The notes under the pieces were generated by a model. It searched no databases. It saw only the letters and a list, made by a program, of their open reading frames with translations, and was not told the DNA's origin. From positions 1-20,453 of the IMG/VR virus record IMGVR_UViG_3300006754_000254: 20,453 nucleotides of DNA; one strand, given 5' to 3'. This document shows positions 15,301 to 18,780 of the stretch, piece after piece. This DNA comes from a virus. Every line of letters begins with the position of its first letter. Within the stretch, counting starts at the first letter, position 1. A program made the translations under genes and the position numbers.

Positions 15301-17158
15301 AATTACTGTTGATAGTGCAGATCCTAAGTGTGCAACAGTTGCTTCTTCCGTTAATACTCTTGTTGGAATAGTAACTGGTGTTATTAAGACTCATAGTGCT
15401 TCTCAATTACCTACAAGGACTATAAGTTCCTTTGAGACATATCAAGTTAATGACTTTAAGATATCAAGATCTGGTTATGGATTTAAGAAAGGTGATGTAT
15501 TTGAACCAGTTGGACTTGTTACTGATGCTGCATTAACAACACCTAGTAAAGATTTCTCTCTTACTGTTTTAGAAACATTTACTGATAACTTTGCTGCTTG
15601 GACATTTGGTGAGTTGGATTATATTGATAGTATAAAAGATTTACAGAATGGAAAGAGAGTTAGATTCCCATTACAATACAATGGTGACTTACTAAGTTTT
15701 GAGACTTCTAATTCTGAGATTGATTTAAATTCAGTTTTAATTATCTTTGTAGATGGTGTTTTACAGCATCCAGGTAAACACTATACATTTGATGGAGGTA
15801 CATCATTCGTATTTTCTGCACCACCAGAAGCAGATTCTAGTATTTCTGTATTCTTCTATAGAGGAACTCGTGGTGTTGACAGTGCTTATGTTAATATCAA
15901 TGAGAGTGTAAAAGTTGGTGATATCATACAACTTAAGACAACGGGTGCTATTAAGGGACAAGATGAGAGAACAATCTCTGGTATTTCTAGTTCTGATAAA
16001 GTTCAAACCAATCTTTATACTGGATTGAATATTAATGAAGTTGATTATAGATTACTAGATTGGAGTAAGCAAAAGGTTGATAAGAATATTGAAGGTGAAA
16101 ATATCTACAAATCAAGAGATTCTATTGAAGGATTAGTTTATCCAACTGCTAGAATTATTGGTGATCTACCATCATCTGGAATTTCTTCCATATATGTTGA
16201 TGATGCACACTTCTTCAATTATGAAGAAAATGAATCTAGTATTAGCATTATTAGTTGTGGTGGTTTAATTATGCAGAATACTGATCCAGTAGCTGCAGCA
16301 GTGACAGCAACAGTTTCTGCTGCTGGAACTATAAGCGCATTAACAATTGTTGATGGTGGTTCTGGATATATTGGTTCTGCTGTTACAGTATCAATCGCTA
16401 GACCTGTAGGTTCTGCTGTTACCTTTATTGGTGGAGTTGGTGTTTATACTGGAATAGCAACTGCAACTATACCTGTTGTAAATGGTTCTTTATCTGGAAC
16501 AGCAAATATAACAAGTATTGGTGTGGGATATACTCATTCAACATCTCCAAATGTACTTGCACCTATTGAGGTTGTTCCATTAGATGAAACTATTAATACT
16601 ATTAACGTTGTGAAGGGATTCTCTGGTATCATTACTGGTATTAGTACATCACATAATGGTAGTGAGTGTTATATTGAATTCAATATCAATAAAGGTGATA
16701 GTGGTCAAAATATTACTAATCACTTGAAACCTGGTTATCCAATTTATGTAACTGGAACTCATGTAGGACATGGTGTTACTTCAATCGATAGATTTGAAGA
16801 GGCTTCTATTATTAGTATTGGAACAACCTTTATAGATAATGTTTACGTAGTAAAACACTACAATCGTTTTGATGATAATACTGGTATTATCACATGTAGA
16901 ATTAAAACTGGTTCTAATGTTGCTGGAATAGCAACATCAATAACTTTAAATTCTACTGTTGCTGGTATTAATACTGATGGTTATGATTTAGGAAGGTTCT
17001 CTTGGGGTGTACTAGAATACACTGATACTAGAACAACTGGAGTTGGAATTGCCGTTACAGGTAACATTCTTGCCTCTGGAATAAGCACATTCCCAACGAT
17101 TCAGAGGAGAGGATTTGGAATAAGATCCAATGGTGCTCTTAGAAAGGATCTTGGGTAG
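3350..17158 (+). CDS. Giant modular baseplate/tail protein in the gp7 slot, 4,602 aa, with YHYH-like domain
   Basis: One uninterrupted frame fills the interval between gp6 and gp8, where T4 has gene 7 (1,032 aa), so a role as wedge scaffold plus peripheral tail structure is inferred. The N-terminus (about residues 1-265) is least repetitive and contains ESPKTIDFLKQYYLSQEHQG and YESKGTKESFRILFNALYGV, then a YLPKPSSSEFLRRE segment; such segments recur in large phage baseplate proteins. The body is beta-rich and made of recurring modules: GxGY loops, H-x-x-x-x-GD units, three RGxxGT units, a YHYH-like domain (about 1240-1345), and a helical domain (about 3530-3643) followed by CARDxH units and a helical remnant near 3987-4013. 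Another motif, VDGVLQHPGKHYTFDGG, lies at about 4137. The C-terminus ends RRGFGIRSNGALRKDLG, which I recall as conserved in cyanophage homologues. There is no signal peptide or membrane segment. The estimated mass is near 0.5 MDa. Equivalence to gp7 rests on position, not on seen similarity. Confidence 0.85.
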   Translation: MIQTGFEKRVTVQQVIENQLPEFILSESPKTIDFLKQYYLSQEHQGGPLDIAVNLDQYLKVDNLTPEVISGETTLYSDVATSDTTVHVYSTKGFPNEYGLFKINNEVFTYTGLTTNTFTGVVRGFSGITSYRTDLDAEELLFNDTTAESHTATAKVQNLSALFLKEFYRKLKVTLTPGLEDVDFQTDLDVNNFIKEARSLYESKGTKESFRILFNALYGVAPNVVDLEQYLPKPSSSEFLRRELLVAERISGNPAKLVGQTIRKSSDAATQGAVSEVEVFTRSGISTYYKIGLFVGYSDNALIEGTFKVQPKTKVINPAATNDAIITVDSTIGFGATGTLISGDNVITYTDKTVNQFLGCDGVTVGIGTAAEIRTDEVFVGYEDGDLTKKVEIRLGGVLSDFETTSDVLDTSEEQVLYVKHVGEKILNPETNSTNKEIFANSWIYNTSNRFDIDEINTGSSTITLKTDNLDRSQLKVGDKVDILLFNSQNLAWTGATIANINNSLSQVQLNGLSGFAYDSTQTYTLRRVLETATSSGSPIHYGNNKVTSDITNVYNDKNEFFYVASNSLPSYDITKSTIKYTISTGTVGSLSGYDNVTETYQIISFSEPSLDFVTGDRIYYKADDGTTLKGLEEGYYFVKVISGGAIKIYESRALIETDGITIDGDIVNNALGFLTNGTNNHSFILANQVSDTIHPQRLLKKFPHVQDIKTGKDTKTVPGSVGMLVNGVEVVSYKSLDKIYYGPLEKITVYNTGKDYDVIDPPNITVAAGLGTTALVRSVVSGSVKEVLVDPQDFDVVDVKSVTISGGNGTGAVLEPMVGVRQRSVTFDSRNTVAGGGVSLDTTQRSIVFQQEHNFINGESLVYLNNGNTSLGIGTTGFAHDSIYYPEVINNTTARFYPSLSALNTGLIAAAVEPTDNGQGYHKFKKAEYTNTLRAIKVLDGGSGYTNRKLSVKPVGVHTISNTINFDGHGFNDGDLVNYTTDGTVIAGLSTANQYTIIKEDDDSFKLANAGVGGTLTTNYERRYYETFSDSGVGYQNFAYPEITLTVNATIAGVGTATQSVGVITATPIIRGEMVSAYLYEKGTGYGSSIINFNKSPIVTIKTGKNAEFLPIIVNGKIDQVKVTYSGLEYTSAPDLTFVGIGSGIGAKARAIVENGKVTDVVVINPGTGYDSNTGIAVTSIGLNAYIEADIRELSVNQHSRFGDEILVENTDGLEYGYVGHSTAIGSVSLGDKLDKHSPIIGWAYDGNPIYGPNGYSDVEDSNSSIKYINTGYRLAPTDVVDRPPAKIDGNPFAQGFFIEDYKFDNSGDLDVHNGRYGKTPEFPNGTYAYFAGIATATRAAKFPYYIGDSYRSNVVDQLVDQSFDFNTSDLVRNTLPYKAEDLNAGNDFISEPYETLQQRTIVDSISKGSVDAFVVNQAGDGYAVDDIVVFDNDGTNGGGLNAYVSEVKGKEISRIDTEVQTYADIQTTLVWDTSSQVSVHISPTHALNNGDTVVISGVSTHIKGLSKSHIIGVSSLSSSLVSDVPANPAVGDVDDIYVSTIPTNVSVGSTVAIGVTDQEIVEVLNIFDTENVLRVHRGQTGSVHTTSSPVEKISDSFTIPIVTDYFSSTLNDKVYFNPLQAVGMGVTTGGDATRSYTIGDTQESISIPYQSIYVPNHPFKQNQEVTFSRGTGAVIGVSKGPATGVINLPSSGTTQTMYVINKGKDFIGLTTAVGFNTNGFYFRSFGSNETGNGDARDWKYSLETNLTQQIAKIEKITSTVSVSTAHQLSNGDPIRLSLRSNQSVGIGTSTAVRLKYNSDNDKLIINPTTFTGSSIIAGNEFSITAHEFKTGDKVFYNGTATGLSTGSYYVYRLDDDKFQLGQTNKDVTTNPPTVLSITAGSGGSGQELSKVNPRIEAIRNNHLVFDTSDSTLVDYTVRIYHDEDFKNELVSVGGTITDFTIDRGITPSGSAGAAVTVGYSETLPSKLYYTIEKGGYISTSDTEVSNNSEILFTPSVYNNSYSVAGVGTTTFQVSLKSIPESLTYNQTTSSQLVYSTSSENARGGVESLRVTSGGLNYKKLPKFKSITSIDGANADIIPHSSTIGRIKEVTIQDPGFDYSADATLRPEVFISPNITVVDRNYVISVDVTSGGSGYSYAPELVVIDPGTGLPFDEGKLEAELQGSSISKVNVLQSPRGLADTINKVYAVNNTNGVSVEKIESTGIGTAIFTLVTPISNFSTAPFAVGDKIFIEGIDTLGIGNTVGSGYNSPDNSYKFFTVSAYDNANPVKVTVDLSEVTAYAGVAVTAVNGYGILVNQNTYPTFKVNQEPLDFILDEQVAVLKGGIYVLQDLYISLSLNDQIKVRGTYDLVNGDQIRGRFSGTIALIKTLVGNSARFKVDYSLRQDKGWTDDIGKLNEDYQVLPDNDYYQNLSYTVKSPIMWEDLQNPVNRLLHTTGLRNFADAGITTATSIKSGTPADSGSVALIDIINEKRVDTVSNFDFGIDLDATTNKSRYIKFQTKRLSDYIDCTSNRVLSIDDIGPFFNKTFPAPNLFTNLDTITSGAGYNRYLVQATNIGNDERSVTEVITLTNKTGDIFTFEKASVGIASTASNNSYKVTKLADIIGNSETEKLVFDPVNPYDNDYDIKIIKNTFNTKIAGTGSTSLGIVDITGSNTNVGVGTEVTLFSATANQNDGFFANVEVINDLTDEITYVEMYVDQDGTNTYISDFYFDNDQGVNGNFIGTFGASISGGLVNINFTNSTEINDVLVRSRVVGFGLTTAGIGTYRFLTSGQQPGTEKTARYESKYVYTDEPPVGVTTIFRTPKADVTSFKSIIKVGYGNTSALHQLLAVHNGGDSYITQFPYQSLGGTSGIGTFGTGYKGSDIELYFYPDSGINSQILTKSYTELIQTEKDIQNTPSDHLYGTISENIITTQFDATNGGRVNRTQFGLNYNGTPIFTKTFNPADTTQVTLGSGTFSLKNHFFQTGEQLVYTAADTFGTTPDAMEMSNSSNLPATVYAIKVTDDEFRVSATSGGAAITFNNAGAGNAHTLTMAKRAEKTVLSLDGIVQNPVTYTPVSYTLTDNFGSISATDTFASLSGISSILPGDILKIGNEFAKVATVGLGTTAVGPITETGTHNLVELERGYVGTTAAAHNDAAVARIYLGSYNIVDSDIHFTEAPTGNNITSIDPDTLLNTARSTFGGRVYLRQDYTKNQIYDNISKSFTGIGATYQLTVAGAGNSSTEQGSGIVLINNMFQTPTTTNNLGNTWSLTNNGVGSTITFSGITDDNGDLVISDYDVNKNQLPRGGMIVSLGSSLGSGYAPPVGAKDIDVVINGSGALTKVGIGSTTQHGSGYRGVVNVQVIDEVYEHRWVTAANNAVNGNLTPTDGTYDSSTGLLALTIPGHGLGASGNVTFANNSISMTCARDNHASTKTYPRAGIDPAGGGANRAYTRVDSDNISVNIGQAGGGANAVVAATVGAGGTLAFSVSTAGSGYKSPRILAPSPSYESLGIVGVSRLGIGMTTDTGTGLLLDLNVGPASAIPQNNKYGDASDLIDANNAFLSELAAKRMYDRWNNGSNSSYSYPGGFTEQDCIDDVVDVLEATSHNLKYGGNDKTYDAANLFVTGVYSNPAPVAGEEEQVIYALHEARDMATRALRNQTIYTHLGAQYAHTYSSGTVTNAVCSGGNYAHTYVAADSSANAINGSLKPTAAVYDAVAGTLALTFGSAHGIANGANVTIANHSLVFTCARDGHMTKHAYPRTSDPASGTNLSATVTSTTALTVTVGTSPLVFKSVVAGAGAEATSYDAKTGDLVLNVGSNHGLLAPTTLTAPSTAAYAPSTGNLTLTINAHGLSNGDYVKLDDGFVTFTCARDNHTTQHSYPLSRSSVSDTWLPVTNVTTNTFKVNVGKSPDTSAHTFVSATAGVKKANAGIGIGTSKLGFKCTRDANAANPQGVAQQLYPRPGDPFSWNKKQISIASTSTSSVTVNVGVSSTSHTNLQQTFDNTITVDSADPKCATVASSVNTLVGIVTGVIKTHSASQLPTRTISSFETYQVNDFKISRSGYGFKKGDVFEPVGLVTDAALTTPSKDFSLTVLETFTDNFAAWTFGELDYIDSIKDLQNGKRVRFPLQYNGDLLSFETSNSEIDLNSVLIIFVDGVLQHPGKHYTFDGGTSFVFSAPPEADSSISVFFYRGTRGVDSAYVNINESVKVGDIIQLKTTGAIKGQDERTISGISSSDKVQTNLYTGLNINEVDYRLLDWSKQKVDKNIEGENIYKSRDSIEGLVYPTARIIGDLPSSGISSIYVDDAHFFNYEENESSISIISCGGLIMQNTDPVAAAVTATVSAAGTISALTIVDGGSGYIGSAVTVSIARPVGSAVTFIGGVGVYTGIATATIPVVNGSLSGTANITSIGVGYTHSTSPNVLAPIEVVPLDETINTINVVKGFSGIITGISTSHNGSECYIEFNINKGDSGQNITNHLKPGYPIYVTGTHVGHGVTSIDRFEEASIISIGTTFIDNVYVVKHYNRFDDNTGIITCRIKTGSNVAGIATSITLNSTVAGINTDGYDLGRFSWGVLEYTDTRTTGVGIAVTGNILASGISTFPTIQRRGFGIRSNGALRKDLG
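3568..3760 (+). repeat. RGxxGT module, copy 1 (giant protein residues ~73-136)
   Basis: The module reads as a beta hairpin, FKINNEVFTYTG, then VVRGFSGITSYRTD. Its pattern, I-x-x-E-x-h...V-x-RG-x-x-G, recurs near 7957-8136 and 12559-12780. Copy 1 has lost the late His. Confidence 0.5.
6168..6188 (+). repeat. 21-base perfect direct repeat, copy 1
   Basis: This 21-base stretch encodes the DGGSGY loop (residues 941-946) and is identical to bases 16350-16370. The first flanking base differs on each side. It shows that the protein repeat is retained at DNA level in at least one pair and could support recombination within the gene. Confidence 0.7.
7040..7420 (+). other. YHYH-like domain within the giant protein
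   Basis: The segment GWAYDGNPIYGPNGYSD (W1244) is the hallmark of the YHYH domain family. About 75 residues later comes NGTYAYFAGI with YAYF at 1329-1332, where the family's naming tetrapeptide YHYH would be expected, then FPYYIGDSYRS. The two His of the canonical tetrapeptide are thus replaced by Ala and Phe. The domain occurs in many marine phage and bacterial surface proteins; its biochemical function is not established to my knowledge. Confidence 0.7.
7957..8136 (+). repeat. RGxxGT module, copy 2 (giant protein residues ~1537-1596)
   Basis: Visible as VSVGSTVAIGVTDQEIVEV followed by LRVHRGQTGSVHTTSSPVEK. It aligns by eye with copies 1 and 3 through the acidic residue in the first strand and the RG-x-x-G turn. 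A His follows two residues later, at SVH. Confidence 0.55.
12559..12780 (+). repeat. RGxxGT module, copy 3 (giant protein residues ~3070-3144)
   Basis: Visible as LPGDILKIGNEFAKVATVG followed by LVELERGYVGTTAAAHNDAA. This copy shows the fullest form of the unit, including the Gly-Thr and the late His. It follows a DGIVQNPVTYTPVSY segment that resembles the later VDGVLQHPGKHYTF segment, so the two motifs may form a larger repeated block. Confidence 0.55.
13401..15260 (+). repeat. CARDxH repeat region of the giant protein (four units, one degenerate)
   Basis: Units carry a YDxxTGxLxLTxxxHGL strand pair, then (S/T)hxFTCARDxHxTxxxYPR, then a SxTxxxVxVGxSP strand pair. The cysteines are C3404, C3727, C3849 and C3922 (bases 13559, 14528, 14894 and 15113). 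Units 1-3 keep C-A-R-D-x-H. Unit 4 reads CTRDANAANPQ and has lost the His but keeps YPRPGDP. A partial unit (SYDAKTGDLVLNVGSNHGLL, H3800) precedes unit 3, showing an incomplete duplication. A helical domain lies between units 1 and 2. I recall similar repeats in marine cyanophage proteins; their function is unknown to me. Confidence 0.7.
13938..14280 (+). other. Helical domain within the giant protein, interrupted by CARDxH units
   Basis: Residues about 3530-3643 are unlike the surrounding beta-rich sequence. Examples are DLIDANNAFLSELAAKRMYD, CIDDVVDVLEATSHNLKYGG and VIYALHEARDMATRALRN. They are rich in Ala, Leu and charged residues with helical spacing. A matching helix, DPKCATVASSVNTLVGIVTG, appears at about 3990-4011, after the last CARDxH unit. 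The simplest reading is one helical bundle into which beta units were inserted. Confidence 0.5.
16350..16370 (+). repeat. 21-base perfect direct repeat, copy 2
   Basis: Identical to bases 6168-6188 and likewise encoding the DGGSGY loop (residues 4335-4340), about 10.2 kb downstream in the same reading frame of the giant gene. Confidence 0.7.
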
Positions 17159-17166
17159 TATAAATA
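17159..17166 (+). promoter_or_regulatory. T4-type late promoter TATAAATA before gp8
   Basis: A perfect octamer begins at the first base after the TAG stop of the giant gene (17156-17158) and lies 18 bases before the gp8 ATG. Transcription would start near 17172, leaving a leader of about 13 bases. It lets gp8 and the following gene be made independently of the 13.8-kb upstream gene. Confidence 0.8.
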
Positions 17167-17184
17167 TAGGAAAAAGCTGATAAG

Positions 17185-18774
17185 ATGTCTGCAATTGTAA
17201 CAGATCAATTTAGAATATTGAATGCGGGTAATTTCGTTGACTCCGTTACAGATACTTCTAATTCATACTATGTCTTTGTAGGATTATCAAATCCTACTTC
17301 ATCAGGGTATGGTAAGGACGCTGCTTGGGACACAGCAACTCCTAGTCCCACCGACAACTTTGACTATCATGGTTTTGTTGGTGATAATATGTCTTTTGGT
17401 AAGAAGGTTACTTCTGCTAACGTAAGAAGGTTAGCAAGAAAGACTAGTTGGGCAAGAGGTACAAAATATGAAATGTATCGTCATGATTATAGTTTAACGA
17501 ACCTATCCCCGATTACAGGTTCATCTAGACTATATGATGCAAATTATTATGTAATTAATAATGACTATAAGGTTTATGTCTGCATTGATAACGGTTCTTC
17601 TGGTATTTCTACCACTGGTAATGCATCATTGAATGAACCAACTTTCACTGATTTAGAACCATCTAAGGCAGGTGATGGTGTTGATGGGTATACTTGGAAA
17701 TATCTGTTTACTGTTAGTCCAAACGATATTATTAAATTTGATTCTACTGATTATATTTCATTACCTGCTGATTGGGCAACTTCAAATGATGCTCAGGTAT
17801 CATCTGTAAGGAATAATGGTGACTCTGCTATTAATGAAAACCAGATTAAACAAGTCTATATCTCAGATAGAGGGCAAGGATATTCTGCTGGATCTTGGGA
17901 ATTAAATATTCTAGGTGATGGTGAAGGTGCAAAATGTGTTGTAGATGTCAATTCAAGTGGTAATATAACAAATGCAGTAGTTTCTGCTGGTGGTAAAGAT
18001 TATAGTTTTGGTGTTGTTGATTTGGGTCCAATTAGACCTGTTGGTGTAGGAACTGCTAATGCTAAGTTAATTCCTATTATACCTCCTGCAAGAGGGCATG
18101 GTAGTGATATTTACTCCGAACTAGGTGCTGATAAGGTATTAGTTTATGCTAGATTTGATGATTCAACAAGAGATTTCCCAACGGATACAAAGTTTGGACA
18201 GATAGGAATAGTTAAGAATCCTACTACAATAGGTACATCAAGTTCTATCTTTACTCAAAATCAGTTTTCGTCATTAGGTGCATTTAAGTTCTCGTCAGTG
18301 TCTGGTGAGTCAACAACAGTACCAGGTATAGGTGCTAGTATCACTCAAGTAACAACAGACGGAACTGCGAAGGGTTACATATCCTCGTATGATAGGGAAA
18401 CAAAAGTCCTTAAATATACACAAGATAGAACATTGTTCATGAATCCTAGTACTTATGATACAACAGACCATTCTGCTGTTACTAATACTGGAAATGTACT
18501 AAGTTTCTTCACTGCGGATCCTTCAGCATCAGCTTCTGTTAATAATATTTTGAGTTCTGATGGATTTACTGGAGCAATAGATCGTAATTTCACTGGAATT
18601 AATACTAATCCATCTGGAAACAAACTTATTTCACTTGGACTTGAGTTTACAAATGGCATTGCGAATCCTGAGATAAATAAAGGCTCAGGGGACATTATTT
18701 ACATTGATAACCGTCCTGAAATCTCACGAAATTCTCGACAAAAAGAAGACGTTAAAATCATCCTGGAATTCTAA
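17185..18774 (+). CDS. 8: Baseplate wedge subunit gp8, enlarged marine form, 529 aa
   Basis: gp8 is a wedge protein that in T4 (334 aa) dimerises and contacts gp6, gp7 and gp10. The N-terminus MSAIVTDQFRILNAGNFVDS and the segments SYYVFVGLSNPTSSGYG, ANVRRLARKTSWARGTKYEM, SRLYDANYYVIN and DGYTWKYLFTVSPNDIIKFD resemble cyanophage gp8 as I recall it. It is almost 200 residues longer than the T4 protein. Part of the extra length is a GxGY-type unit (DRGQGYSAGSWELNILGDGE from about residue 229, then SAGGKDYSFG), the same kind of repeat that fills the giant neighbour. It is preceded by its own late promoter. The region before the ATG has only a weak AGG, about 14 bases upstream. The C-terminus ends RQKEDVKIILEF, six bases before the next ATG. 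Confidence 0.9.
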   Translation: MSAIVTDQFRILNAGNFVDSVTDTSNSYYVFVGLSNPTSSGYGKDAAWDTATPSPTDNFDYHGFVGDNMSFGKKVTSANVRRLARKTSWARGTKYEMYRHDYSLTNLSPITGSSRLYDANYYVINNDYKVYVCIDNGSSGISTTGNASLNEPTFTDLEPSKAGDGVDGYTWKYLFTVSPNDIIKFDSTDYISLPADWATSNDAQVSSVRNNGDSAINENQIKQVYISDRGQGYSAGSWELNILGDGEGAKCVVDVNSSGNITNAVVSAGGKDYSFGVVDLGPIRPVGVGTANAKLIPIIPPARGHGSDIYSELGADKVLVYARFDDSTRDFPTDTKFGQIGIVKNPTTIGTSSSIFTQNQFSSLGAFKFSSVSGESTTVPGIGASITQVTTDGTAKGYISSYDRETKVLKYTQDRTLFMNPSTYDTTDHSAVTNTGNVLSFFTADPSASASVNNILSSDGFTGAIDRNFTGINTNPSGNKLISLGLEFTNGIANPEINKGSGDIIYIDNRPEISRNSRQKEDVKIILEF

Positions 18775-18780
18775 CAAATC

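Noticed and set aside
15129-15371. Forward frame of 80 codons in another phase inside the giant gene
   Set aside because: The Leu/Gln/His-rich product is what a shifted reading of Thr/Val/Asn codons gives, and the main frame is uninterrupted here with recognisable repeats.
5909-16560. CRISPR-like or tandem DNA repeats in the giant gene
   Set aside because: The repeats are protein-level modules with unequal spacing and divergent DNA. No regular repeat-spacer pattern exists.
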